The notes: generated from the letters alone by a model not told the origin. DNA of 40,201 nt from Bacteroidota bacterium (GCA_024279425.1 JAJRRO010000109.1:1-40201); one strand, 5' to 3'. Numbered from the stretch's first letter, positions 7,645-16,465 are shown. Translations and numbers: made by a program.

Positions 7645-8987
7645 AGCAAAATACAAAAGCAGGAATAGGCATAATGCTTACCGTAGGGGCTACGCCCTCT
7701 ATATTTGCTTGCAGTTCTAATGTTTCTGGAAAACCTGCGATTCTTGGTGGGTCACCAGTTCATTCCGGAGAGTGGGCCAAATGGCCCATTTGGAACCCGG
7801 AAACCGACGAAAAAAAAGTAATCGAAGTACTTAGAAGTGGCATATGGTCTCGCGCCAAGTTGGTGACGGAATTTGAACAGGAATGGGCAAAGACCATTGG
7901 GGCTAAAAGATCCTTGGCGGTGGTAAACGGCACGAATGCCTTAATTGCGGCAATGGTGCAGGCTGGTATTGGAGGTGGTGACGAAGTTATTGTTTCATCA
8001 TACACATTTATTGCATCTGCAGCTTCAATTTTGGCTACTGGTGCTATACCTGTATTTGTCGATAGTGACCCTAAAACTTTCCAAATCGACACCAGCAAAA
8101 TTGAAAAAAAAATCACATCTCGTACAGCGGCAATAATGCCTGTGCATATCTTGGGACTCCCTGCAAATATGCCAGTTATCATGCAAATTGCAGAAAAGCA
8201 TAATTTGGTAGTTATAGAAGATGCTTGCCAAGGGTGGTTGGCCGAAATAGACCATAAAAAGGTGGGGACATTCGGGAAAGCCGGATGTTTTAGTTTTCAA
8301 AATTCAAAAAACATGGCCATTGGTGAAGGTGGAGCTATAGTAAGTGACGATGACGACTTTATGGATAGATGCTATTCCTATCACAACTATGGGAACCCTT
8401 ATGGCACAGCAGTTGGCACGGTGGGTTCGGGTACCGTAATTGCAGGCACCAAACTTAGAATCACAGAATATCAGGCTGCAATTGGTCTGGCACAATTGAA
8501 AAGGCTGGAGCAAGAAACCCAAACTCGTGGAGAAAACGCTACATATCTTAAATCAATGATCAAGGAAATTCCTGGAATTATACCTTATGTGCTTCATGAT
8601 AATGTGACTAGAGCTGCTTTTCATCTTTTCCCGTTCAAATATGGGAAGGAAGGGTTTAATGGCCTTTCAAGGGAAACGTTTCTTAAGGCACTCAATGCTG
8701 AAGGAATAAATTGTTCAGGTGGCTATTCACCTTTAAACAAAATGCCGTACTTGAACAATGCCTTCCAATCAAAGAACTATAAACTCATGTACCCTCCAGA
8801 AATGCTAGATTTTAATACGTATCTTGAACGAAACCAATGTCCTGTAACAGATAGGCTTTGCGACGAAGAGGGGGTATGGATCTACCAGAATTTACTTTTA
8901 GGGGAAAAATCGGATATGGATGATATTGCTGGCGCAATAGAGAAAATACAGAAGCATAGCTACACAATCAAAAAAGAGTTAGAATAG
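7608..8987 (+). CDS. DegT/DnrJ/EryC1-family PLP-dependent enzyme, Tat-exported, putative lipoprotein
   Basis: The core is a sugar-aminotransferase-type PLP enzyme: VVNGTNALIAAM (cofactor phosphate region), VIVSSYTFIASA, PVHILGLPANM, VIEDACQGW (Asp contacting the pyridine nitrogen) and FSFQNSKNMAIGEGG, whose lysine is the expected Schiff-base residue. Unusually, the N-terminus is RRYSRRKFVKQNTKAGIGI, a twin-arginine signal, followed by a hydrophobic stretch and a lipobox-like SIFAC at about residue 35. At 459 residues it is longer than typical cytoplasmic members (about 370-400). The cofactor and fold would be acquired before export, as Tat allows. It sits in an operon with a Nramp-like transporter and a ceramidase-family hydrolase. 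Substrate unknown; it could act as an aminotransferase or a dehydratase. Confidence 0.85.
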   Translation: MYGRRYSRRKFVKQNTKAGIGIMLTVGATPSIFACSSNVSGKPAILGGSPVHSGEWAKWPIWNPETDEKKVIEVLRSGIWSRAKLVTEFEQEWAKTIGAKRSLAVVNGTNALIAAMVQAGIGGGDEVIVSSYTFIASAASILATGAIPVFVDSDPKTFQIDTSKIEKKITSRTAAIMPVHILGLPANMPVIMQIAEKHNLVVIEDACQGWLAEIDHKKVGTFGKAGCFSFQNSKNMAIGEGGAIVSDDDDFMDRCYSYHNYGNPYGTAVGTVGSGTVIAGTKLRITEYQAAIGLAQLKRLEQETQTRGENATYLKSMIKEIPGIIPYVLHDNVTRAAFHLFPFKYGKEGFNGLSRETFLKALNAEGINCSGGYSPLNKMPYLNNAFQSKNYKLMYPPEMLDFNTYLERNQCPVTDRLCDEEGVWIYQNLLLGEKSDMDDIAGAIEKIQKHSYTIKKELE

Positions 8988-9042
8988 TCAATACATTGTA
9001 TACAACTTATCTTTTCTTCTCCAATATATAAATTCAATTAAA

Positions 9043-10449
9043 ATGAAAAATACAATATTCAGCATGTTAAGAAAGGATTCTTTTGCAATTTTCAGTATAC
9101 TGGTTGGCCTAGGTTGTGATGATCAAAAATCCACAAAGAGTTCCAATTCAGAAGAAACCATAGAATCCCATTCCGTTTCATTAATTGCAAAACGATACTA
9201 TTCAGGTTTCGAATTGGCGCATGACACCTATAATGCAATCTCAACGGGTAGTGATGGGAAAATATACTATGTTCTTTCCTCTCAAGCAGTTGATAGGGGA
9301 GGGCAAATGCATGTTTATGACCCCAAAACGGATAAGACAGAATTTCTAGCTGATTTGACAGACATCTGTGGAGAAAAAGATATGAAAGCTATTTCTCAAG
9401 GAAAAAGTCATGTTAGGTTCTATGAACATGACGGCAAACTGTATTTCTCTACGCATTTGGGATATTATGAAATGATCGATGGTATGGAGCGTTTGCCGGA
9501 AACTGAACCGGATGGATTTAAATTATATCCAGGAGGTCATATAATATCCTATGATCTTTCTACCGGTAAATTTGAAGATTTGGCTATAGTTCCCGAAGGG
9601 GAAGGCATCATAACCATGGAAATGGATGCAGAACGGGGTCAAATATATGGTATCACCTGGGCAAAGGGGTACTTTGTTCATTATGATTTAAATACTGGGG
9701 AATTGAAGAATTTAGGTAAAGTTTCAGCAAATGGTGAGGCGGGTATGCCGGGTGATGATTACAGGGTACTGTGTCGCTCAATGTTTGTTGACCATAGAGA
9801 TGGTGCGGTATATTTTTCAACAGCCGAAGGTGATATTTATATGTACTCCCCCGGTACTTCATCTCTTAGAAAAGTGGATGGGGTCGATTTAAAGCTCGAT
9901 TATTTTGGTAAATTTGACCCTACAAGACCTGGAAACATGGGTTATAATTGGCGATCTATCGTTTGGCACGCTGCAGAAATGGTAGCATACGGGGTACATG
10001 GAAATTCAGGATATTTATTCAAGTTTGATCCAAGAGAACCAAAAGTTGAAATTGTACAACGTATTACTTCAGAACCATCACAAAAAAGTGGTATGTTCGA
10101 TCAATTTAGTTACGGTTATCTGGGGTTTCAAATCGGACCAGACAAAGAGACGCTATATTACCTTACTGGGGGGCCGGTTTACGTGGATGGCAAAAGAGTG
10201 AAAGGATTGGATGAAATAGCGATGGGCGGGGCCAAAGGTTTAGAGAACCTGCATTTGATAACCTACAACATTCCAAATAAAAAATATATAGATCATGGTC
10301 CTATTTTTTACGAAGATGGTGAACGTCCAACATATGTAAACTCTATAGCTATTGGAAAAGATGGAGCTGTATATACGTTGGCAAGATTTGAACATAACGG
10401 AAAAGTTATCGAAGACTTGATTAAAATACCAAATCCGTTTAAAAATTAA
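9043..10449 (+). CDS. Lipoprotein, probable beta-propeller, unknown function
   Basis: A signal sequence with lipobox LVGLGC (Cys about residue 25) precedes a low-complexity serine/glutamate linker and a domain of repeated units such as DGKIYYVLS, HDGKLYFST, HVYDPKTDKTE, ISYDLSTGKFEDL, HYDLNTGELKNLG and HRDGAVYFSTAEG. The recurring [IV]Y-D-x-x-TG-[KE] pattern is typical of propeller blades in quinoprotein/SMP-30-like or oligogalacturonate-lyase-like folds. No catalytic motif is evident. It begins 55 bases after the DegT gene and ends 30 bases before the next open frame, so it is part of the operon. It may bind or hydrolyse the same extracytoplasmic substrate as its neighbours. Confidence 0.7.
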   Translation: MKNTIFSMLRKDSFAIFSILVGLGCDDQKSTKSSNSEETIESHSVSLIAKRYYSGFELAHDTYNAISTGSDGKIYYVLSSQAVDRGGQMHVYDPKTDKTEFLADLTDICGEKDMKAISQGKSHVRFYEHDGKLYFSTHLGYYEMIDGMERLPETEPDGFKLYPGGHIISYDLSTGKFEDLAIVPEGEGIITMEMDAERGQIYGITWAKGYFVHYDLNTGELKNLGKVSANGEAGMPGDDYRVLCRSMFVDHRDGAVYFSTAEGDIYMYSPGTSSLRKVDGVDLKLDYFGKFDPTRPGNMGYNWRSIVWHAAEMVAYGVHGNSGYLFKFDPREPKVEIVQRITSEPSQKSGMFDQFSYGYLGFQIGPDKETLYYLTGGPVYVDGKRVKGLDEIAMGGAKGLENLHLITYNIPNKKYIDHGPIFYEDGERPTYVNSIAIGKDGAVYTLARFEHNGKVIEDLIKIPNPFKN

Positions 10450-10518
10450 AAAACTCAAAGTAGTGGTTCTTCCAAAAGGTTGCGGTATGCAGAACTTATT
10501 TTACAAGGTTTGTGTAAA

Positions 10519-11970
10519 ATGGTTGATGGGAAAAGCAAAAGAAGGTATACAAATTTCAAACAAATGGTAATGATCACAGTTTTTTTCACTTCGTTTAAGG
10601 GTTTGGCCCATAAGGGTGTTTTGCTCATGACATCGCTTGTTTTCTTGTCATGCCCGGCATTGGCACAAATTGATGGGCAACCTGTCGAAAAACTAATGCA
10701 AGTAGGAATGGCCCGTACCGATATCACACCGAAAACCTCCATTCGTCTTGCTGGTTATTCTGCTCGGGCAGGAATGGAAGCTGATAAAATAATGCATCGG
10801 TTAGAAGCCAAGGCTTTGGCGTTCGGCAACGATGAAGAAAAACCTTCTATTTTAATTACGGTAGATTTGGTAGGGATACCCGGTAACATTACCTCCTATT
10901 TGGTAAATACGCTCTCCAAGGAAATGGATATTAATGAGGCCCGTATTGCTATATGTGCCTCCCATACGCATGGGGGACCAGAAGTGGGCAACCTTTTGAA
11001 TATCCTGCAAGCCGGCAAGGATGGTTTTGGGGAATCTTTACTTCCGTTAGACCATTTATTGCATATTGCCCAATATACCGAAGATCTCAAGGAAAAATTG
11101 CTCGAAGTATCACGAGCCGCCTTAAAGAACCGTCAACCTGCATCACTAGCCTGGGGACGAGGTACTGTGGCCTTTGCAAAAAATCGCCGAACCGAAGGTG
11201 GGCCGGTGGATCACGACCTACCTATATTGGTTGTAAAAGGAACCAAAGGCGAACTGAAAGCCATTCTGGTCAGTTATGCTTGCCATGCGACTACCATTGG
11301 CTCCCTCAATGAAGTCTATGGGGATTGGATTAGTGAGGCAAAAATAAATATTGAAAAAAAACACCCCACTACCATGGCTATGGTAGCCATTGGATGTGGA
11401 GGGGATTCAAATCCCCTACCAAGAGGCAAAATAGAACTGATGCAGGCCTACGGCAAACAACTATCGGATGAAGTAGAGAGATTACTGTTAACAACATTAC
11501 AACCGATTGCCGACCTTCCAAGTGCACGTATGAAAAGAGTACAACTGCCTTTCGCTCATGTGCCAAGCGTTGCAGAACTGATGCAAGAGAGTGGTGAAAA
11601 TTCCGCAAAGGGATATTATTCAAGAATTGCATTAGATCGGGTCTTACGTGGGCAAAGCATTCCTACTGGAGTATCATACCCCGTTCAAGTCTGGACTTTT
11701 GGAAAACAAATGGCCATGGTAAACCTGCCAGGCGAGGTAGTTGTAGATTATTCCCTGCGATTGAAAAGAGAACTGGGAGCAGAAAGATTATGGGTCAATG
11801 CCTATACCAATGATGTGCCCAGTTATATAGCCTCTAGCCGTGTGATTGCCGAAGGTGGCTATGAGGCAGATGAAAGTATGTATTGGTATAACAAGCCATC
11901 GCCATATAAGCCTGAAATAGAAGATGTTATTATACAGGCGGTGCATGATTTATTACCCGAAAGTTTTTGA
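10519..11970 (+). CDS. Neutral/alkaline non-lysosomal ceramidase-family protein (N-terminal domain), exported
   Basis: Zinc amidohydrolase-like protein of the PF04734 type. Motifs: VGMARTDITPK at the start of the domain, ICASHTHGGPEVGN (His-x-His zinc and catalytic region), LVSYACHATTIG and AIGCGGDSNPLPRG. The C-terminal immunoglobulin-like domain of true neutral ceramidases is missing or very short, as in many bacterial relatives of unknown substrate. A signal peptide ending PALAQ points to the periplasm or surface. The start is uncertain: ATG 10519 gives a long N-terminus, ATG 10564 is an alternative, and an unusual start nearer the MTSLVFLSCPALAQ segment is possible. Last gene of the operon. 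A ceramide substrate should not be assumed, since relatives occur in sugar and lipid clusters alike. Confidence 0.85.
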   Translation: MVDGKSKRRYTNFKQMVMITVFFTSFKGLAHKGVLLMTSLVFLSCPALAQIDGQPVEKLMQVGMARTDITPKTSIRLAGYSARAGMEADKIMHRLEAKALAFGNDEEKPSILITVDLVGIPGNITSYLVNTLSKEMDINEARIAICASHTHGGPEVGNLLNILQAGKDGFGESLLPLDHLLHIAQYTEDLKEKLLEVSRAALKNRQPASLAWGRGTVAFAKNRRTEGGPVDHDLPILVVKGTKGELKAILVSYACHATTIGSLNEVYGDWISEAKINIEKKHPTTMAMVAIGCGGDSNPLPRGKIELMQAYGKQLSDEVERLLLTTLQPIADLPSARMKRVQLPFAHVPSVAELMQESGENSAKGYYSRIALDRVLRGQSIPTGVSYPVQVWTFGKQMAMVNLPGEVVVDYSLRLKRELGAERLWVNAYTNDVPSYIASSRVIAEGGYEADESMYWYNKPSPYKPEIEDVIIQAVHDLLPESF

Positions 11971-12489
11971 TCTAACCATGGCCATTAAATTTGAAAAAAT
12001 AAGAGTAACCTAGGTATCTTACTTCACTATAATTTGTAATAAAAAAAATGATAAAAGAGAAAGATCTGAAGAAGTTATGAATTAGAGAATACTCCTTTTA
12101 GGAATTTACATCTTGTTGATTTGCCGGGTATCGGAGTAAAATATTGATCTATAAAGCTATGGATGAGACGATTATCCATTGATTCAAAACATTTCCTTTT
12201 AAGTAGTAACCCAGCAAAGAAGGATACTTTTGCCATCTGGCTGGTCATAGTCTACATCGGAGTATGGCCAACAATAAAATATTCGATAATAAAATGGTCT
12301 CTTTGGTCAAAGTCGCCGAGGAAACCAACCAGACCGAATATATCTTTGAACGGCTTAAGCAGCAGTATGCGATCTGTTAAACGACTGGTTTTTGGGACAT
12401 GATTTCCCATAGGGATAACTGCAAAGAAGAGCTGCGCTTATCCTGAAATATTTTAGGGGGTATCAGTATATTTGTAACTGATATAACGA
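11971..12489. other. Gene-free stretch with decayed coding traces
   Basis: About 520 bases with no convincing gene. Short open pieces look protein-like, for example 12294-12380 (SLVKVAEETNQTEYIFERL) and a piece just after it in another frame, but they are broken by stops and I cannot assign a family. It is probably a gene relic next to the mscS cassette-like unit. I see no terminator hairpin or RNA gene. Confidence 0.4.
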
Positions 12490-12499
12490 GTTATGTGGC
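12490..12499. repeat. Left short inverted repeat flanking mscS
   Basis: GTTATGTGGC lies 16 bases before the mscS start and pairs with GCCACATATAAC at 13376-13387, nine bases after the stop. The upstream copy also forms a small palindrome, ATAAC-GA-GTTAT (12483-12494). Confidence 0.4.
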
Positions 12500-12515
12500 A
12501 TAAAAGATAAGAAAT

Positions 12516-13367
12516 ATGGATACAATAAATAGTATTATAGAGTTTGAACTTTTTAAGATTGGGAAATACTCGCTTACCATGGGAATATTACTAACTGTTT
12601 TATTTGCAATTATCTTTACTAAGGTAGTATTATGGATAGTGAAAAAAATAATATTTCGTAATAAAAATTATAGAAAATTTGAAGAAGGAAATTTACATTC
12701 ATTATTTCAGATAATTAAATATGTAATTTGGATTTTTGCTATATTAATAATCTTAGACACAGTTGGATTAAAACTTAACGTTTTATTAGCTGGCTCTGCC
12801 GCATTACTTGTTGGTATAGGACTTGGTTTACAAAACACATTTAATGATTTCATTTCTGGAATAATTTTACTTTTTGAAGGTTCAATAAAAATTGGAGACA
12901 TTTTAGAGATAGACAATGACGTTGTGAAAATACAAAGAATTGGACTGAGAACTTCTGAAGCAATGAACAGAGATGACATAGTGACAATTCTTCCAAATTC
13001 TTTAATCACAACAAATAAAGTTATTAATTGGAGCCATCAGTCAAAAAAAACAAGGTTTAGAATTAATGTTGGAGTTGCTTATGGTAGTGATGTTGATTTG
13101 GTATTAGAAATACTACAAAAAAGTGCATTGGAACATCCAGAAATTAAAGATGGTTCATCAATAAATGTACGGTTCATGAATTTTGGAAATTCCTCTTTAG
13201 ATTTTGAATTATTGTTTTTCAGTAAAAATATATTTCGGATAGAAAATGTGAAATCTGAAATTAGAATAATAATCAATCGAAAATTTATTGAAAATAATAT
13301 AACTATTCCATTTCCTCAAATTGATTTACATTTAAAATCAAGTAATACAGAGATATTGATAAAATGA
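12516..13367 (+). CDS. mscS: MscS-family small-conductance mechanosensitive channel
   Basis: Inner-membrane channel that opens on hypo-osmotic stress. 283 residues, the normal size for MscS. Three N-terminal membrane segments; the pore helix is clear (LLAGSAALLVGIGLGLQNTF then NDFISGIILLFEG), followed by the beta domain (IKIGDILEIDNDVVKIQRIG), the PNSLITTNKVINWS motif and the alpha/beta end FPQIDLHL. The gene is strikingly AT-rich compared with its neighbours (A/T-only stretches are common), and is bracketed by short inverted repeats and by gene fragments, suggesting arrival as an independent unit. It has no functional link to the genes on either side. Confidence 0.92.
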   Translation: MDTINSIIEFELFKIGKYSLTMGILLTVLFAIIFTKVVLWIVKKIIFRNKNYRKFEEGNLHSLFQIIKYVIWIFAILIILDTVGLKLNVLLAGSAALLVGIGLGLQNTFNDFISGIILLFEGSIKIGDILEIDNDVVKIQRIGLRTSEAMNRDDIVTILPNSLITTNKVINWSHQSKKTRFRINVGVAYGSDVDLVLEILQKSALEHPEIKDGSSINVRFMNFGNSSLDFELLFFSKNIFRIENVKSEIRIIINRKFIENNITIPFPQIDLHLKSSNTEILIK

Positions 13368-13375
13368 ATGATAAC

Positions 13376-13387
13376 GCCACATATAAC
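13376..13387. repeat. Right short inverted repeat flanking mscS
   Basis: GCCACATATAAC is the near-exact inverse of the repeat at 12490-12499 (two extra bases inside). It is followed by AAAGGCTCAAAAACAAGCGGG and then a start-less gene tail, an arrangement seen at the ends of cassette-like repeats in this phylum (from memory, not checked). Confidence 0.4.
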
Positions 13388-13563
13388 AAAGGCTCAAAAA
13401 CAAGCGGGAGGAAAGTGCAAATGAACATGTTTTTATCTCAATAGATGATAATTATTATATTGTTAATAATTCTAGTTGGATTAAAATAAGTTCAAAAGAT
13501 GATTTAATTTCTATTTGTATGTCCGCAAAGACCCCTAATTTGAATAATATTTCTTATATTTAA
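13387..13563 (+). pseudogene. C-terminal gene fragment without a start, unknown family
   Basis: A frame of 58 codons is open from a TAA just upstream to TAA at 13561-13563 and contains EHVFISIDDNYYIVNNSSWI and KISSKDDLISIC. Like mscS it is very AT-rich. There is no ATG at its front, so it is probably the tail of a gene lost when the mscS unit formed or inserted. Family not recognised. Confidence 0.4.
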
Positions 13564-13584
13564 TTGATTTTAAGATAGTTGAAT

Positions 13585-13677
13585 ATGGATATATTTTCTT
13601 TTGGAGTACACTTTACCGATGAGCAGAGTTGCAGATTACATTTTAAAGAACAGCACGACCAACAGGGTGTTATTTGC
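13585..13677 (+). pseudogene. IS1595-family transposase stub (N-terminus only)
   Basis: Starting at ATG 13585 the frame reads MDIFSFGVHFTDEQSCRLHF, then KEQ..QQGVIC, the N-terminal FxDExSC...H block that precedes the zinc ribbon in ISXO2-like (IS1595) transposases. After about 31 residues similarity ends and the following gene begins, so only a stub remains. A different IS1595-type transposase starts at the right window edge (40114). Confidence 0.6.
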
Positions 13678-13694
13678 ATTTTAATTTTTCTGAT

Positions 13695-14834
13695 ATGAGT
13701 AATGTAATTGTATTAGGTGCCGGTATGGTGGGCAGTGCCATGGCCATAGATATGGTGAAAAACCATAATGTAACACTGTCCGATTTAAATAAAAGTGTGC
13801 TGGATACTATAAAATCAAAGCACAACAGTTTAAAGACCCAGCAGTTGGATGTAACCAATAAGGCAGCCCTACAAAGCGCTATAAAAAAATATGATCTGGT
13901 CATATGTGCTGTACCGGGCTTTTTGGGATTTAGAACTTTAAAAGCCATTATTGAGGCAGAAATGAATGTAGTGGACATTTCTTTTTTTTCTGAAAACTCT
14001 TTGGAGTTGAATGCCCTAGCCAAAGAAAAAAAAATAACCGCCATTGTTGATTGTGGTGTGGCCCCAGGAATGGATAATGTTATATTGGGCCACTACAACG
14101 AAAAAATGAAGCTGACCGATTTTGAATGTTTGGTCGGGGGATTGCCCAAAGAAAAAAAATGGCCATTTTGCTATAAGGCACCTTTCTCCCCAATTGATGT
14201 AATTGAGGAATATACCAGACCTGCAAGGTATGTTGAACATGGGGAAGAAGTAGTTCGAGAGCCTTTAACGGATTGTGATTATGTGGAGTTTGATAGGATT
14301 GGAACGTTGGAGTCCTTTAACTCGGACGGATTGCGATCCATAATTTACACCATGCCCCATATTCCCAATATGAAAGAAAAGACCTTGCGTTACCCCGGTC
14401 ATGTAGAATACATAAGAGTCTTAAAAGAAAGCGGCTTCTTTAATAAGGAAAAGCTAGAGGTTAATGGCCATCAAATTTCCCCTTTGGAATTTACTAGCAA
14501 AATTCTCTTCAACGAATGGAAATTGGGTGAAACAGAAAAAGAATTGACTGTAATGAGGGTTACCTTAAAAGGATTAAATGCCAATGGACAGAAGGAGGAA
14601 ATAGTATATAACCTGCACGATGAATTTTGTGAGGATACCAACACATCATCCATGGCGAGAACAACGGGTTATACAGCTACTGCGGCAGCCAATTTGTTTT
14701 TAGAAGGTCTGTTTTCAGAAAAAGGGGTCTTTCCACCAGAACTTGTCGGCAAGCACGAGGCTTGTTTTAACTACTTCATCAAATATCTAGAAGAACGGAA
14801 TATCCAGTATATAAAAACCTCGCATTTAGTTTAA
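13695..14834 (+). CDS. Saccharopine dehydrogenase-family NAD(P)-dependent oxidoreductase
   Basis: Rossmann-fold oxidoreductase of about 379 residues. The N-terminus VIVLGAGMVGSAMAIDMV carries the GxGxxG dinucleotide-binding loop, followed by TLSDLNKS and CAVPGFLG; the catalytic-domain part shows VDCGVAPGMDNVI and ARTTGYTATAAANLFLEG typical of saccharopine dehydrogenase / saccharopine reductase-like proteins. The ATG at 13695 is chosen because it starts exactly at the Rossmann strand; an in-frame codon at 13674 lies inside the transposase stub. No lysine-pathway gene is adjacent, so a role in lysine metabolism is only one option; cytoplasmic. Confidence 0.85.
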   Translation: MSNVIVLGAGMVGSAMAIDMVKNHNVTLSDLNKSVLDTIKSKHNSLKTQQLDVTNKAALQSAIKKYDLVICAVPGFLGFRTLKAIIEAEMNVVDISFFSENSLELNALAKEKKITAIVDCGVAPGMDNVILGHYNEKMKLTDFECLVGGLPKEKKWPFCYKAPFSPIDVIEEYTRPARYVEHGEEVVREPLTDCDYVEFDRIGTLESFNSDGLRSIIYTMPHIPNMKEKTLRYPGHVEYIRVLKESGFFNKEKLEVNGHQISPLEFTSKILFNEWKLGETEKELTVMRVTLKGLNANGQKEEIVYNLHDEFCEDTNTSSMARTTGYTATAAANLFLEGLFSEKGVFPPELVGKHEACFNYFIKYLEERNIQYIKTSHLV

Positions 14835-15064
14835 TATTGGGCATTATAACTTATTTGGTGCCAGTTGATATTTTGGCGTCATTAAATATTCTCTGGCCCC
14901 CCTAATATGTAATGATGAAGAAAAAAATGAGAAAGATGAAGTTTCTCATGCTAATATAGGTTTGGATAACTGACAATGGAAATTTTCTTAGTAAACATTG
15001 GATACAAAGTATGGTTGTCAGGATAATGACATATCCTGAACTAACTCCCAGAATGAATTTGAGT

Positions 15065-16465
15065 CTAATGTTCCACTTTGGTCAACGCGAAATCATCTTT
15101 TAGCATCTGAATTACGTTGATCAAAGTTCTAAGGTTGTGATAATTTACCTTCCAAATATTCGCCTTCGGATCATTTTTTGCCTCTGGATTGGTATCAAGA
15201 CCCTCATGGTACCATCCACCGTATTTATCATCTATCAAATTAGTATCGATGTAGGCCCATTGCTTTTTGAATAAATGTATATAACGCTCCTCCTCAGGGA
15301 ACAATATGGACATCAATAAAAGAGAATTTAATCCTTCGGCCTCTGCCCACCATACCTTTGCTTTATTTTCAATGGTTCTGTTCCCAGATGCATCCCAATA
15401 ATATCCTCCATCATAAAATCCGCCTTTTTCATTATCCCATCCCCACTCTAGCGCATGGTCTATCATCTTTTTGGCGGCTGCCAAGGTGTTACCGTCATTC
15501 TTTTTTCCTAGGATATGGGAGGCCTCCAGCATTAAGAAAGCGGTTTCAACATCGTGGCCAAAAGAGACATGATCCAAATGAAAATTTTGTTTTCTATAAG
15601 CTTCCGTCGAATCACGTAGTGATACCGGCGTCCAATCTCTTTGTAAATGCAGTGTTAAGTATCCTTTTTCCGTTGTAATCGTATCTCTGATCAATACTAA
15701 AAGTTCTTCCAGACGTTGCCCAACAAGCGGGTCGGGCCATACCTTGTAAAGTGCACTAAAGCTCTCCAGCAGGTGTATGCTCGAGTTTTGGTCCTTCCAA
15801 TCCTTTCTATTGAAATTGGCATAGTTTTTATCGTTTATCTTGGTCTCCAACATCCAGGAACCATCCTGTTTTAAAACATCGAAATAACCTTTATAAACGG
15901 AGTCATGGGCGTGCTCTTCCAACCAGGCAAAAGTTTTCTTTGCCAGGTTCAATGCCGTTGTATCCTTAGAAGCCTTGTAATAGGTGGCCAGACCATAAAT
16001 GGCAAAAGAATTGCCATAAGCACTTTTCTCCGTTGAGAGCACCTTTAGTGAATCCCCATCAAATCCCAATAAGGTGTAAAATCCACCATTCTCGATGTCC
16101 CACATCTTGTCTCTTAAAAAACGATATCCATGCTCTGCGATTGCCTTGTATTTTTCGTCTTTATAAAATAAAGCCAAGGTAGAGGCGGTCCAAATATGCC
16201 GTGCCTGACTCACCAGCATTTTATTTTGTTTCCCGATCTTTTCCCATTTGTAATCAAAATCGGACCAGAACCCCCCATGCAGACTGTCCAACGAAATGGG
16301 ATACCAAACATTGACCAACGCGTCCAAAGAAGTCTCCAATCGGGGTAGAAATTCTTCTGATAGGGACTTATCAGGAACTTCTTTCTGTTTACAAGAAAAG
16401 CTTACCAGGACCATTAGTACTACGGCTTTGCTTAAAAACCTGTGAAATTTGAAAATTAAGTTCAT
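15065..16465 (-). CDS. N-acylglucosamine 2-epimerase (AGE)-family lipoprotein
   Basis: Alpha/alpha6-barrel sugar epimerase or isomerase family. Visible family positions: QARHIWTASTLALFY (His/Trp pocket), FGHDVETAFLMLEAS (catalytic-region His and Glu), WWAEAEGLNSLL, DKYGGWYHEGL and VNYHNLRTLINV near the C-terminus. The protein has a lipobox, VLVSFSC at about residue 25, so it should be anchored in the cell envelope, whereas characterised AGE and cellobiose 2-epimerase enzymes are mostly cytoplasmic. It is read divergently from the dehydratase/aldolase pair at 16836-19320 with a 370-base gap, which suggests shared regulation and a shared sugar substrate. Exact activity unknown. Confidence 0.85.
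   Translation of the reverse strand: MNLIFKFHRFLSKAVVLMVLVSFSCKQKEVPDKSLSEEFLPRLETSLDALVNVWYPISLDSLHGGFWSDFDYKWEKIGKQNKMLVSQARHIWTASTLALFYKDEKYKAIAEHGYRFLRDKMWDIENGGFYTLLGFDGDSLKVLSTEKSAYGNSFAIYGLATYYKASKDTTALNLAKKTFAWLEEHAHDSVYKGYFDVLKQDGSWMLETKINDKNYANFNRKDWKDQNSSIHLLESFSALYKVWPDPLVGQRLEELLVLIRDTITTEKGYLTLHLQRDWTPVSLRDSTEAYRKQNFHLDHVSFGHDVETAFLMLEASHILGKKNDGNTLAAAKKMIDHALEWGWDNEKGGFYDGGYYWDASGNRTIENKAKVWWAEAEGLNSLLLMSILFPEEERYIHLFKKQWAYIDTNLIDDKYGGWYHEGLDTNPEAKNDPKANIWKVNYHNLRTLINVIQMLKDDFALTKVEH

Noticed and set aside
7760-8182. 140-codon minus-strand frame within the DegT gene
   Set aside because: Antisense shadow of a gene with conserved catalytic motifs.
10519-11970. Confident assignment as a ceramide-degrading enzyme
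   Set aside because: Only the N-terminal domain is present and many bacterial relatives have unknown substrates; the family name alone does not fix the substrate.
12163-12402. 79-codon open frame MRRLSIDSKHFLLSS...
   Set aside because: No family, no signal or operon context, and neighbouring frames look equally protein-like in pieces; more likely decayed DNA.
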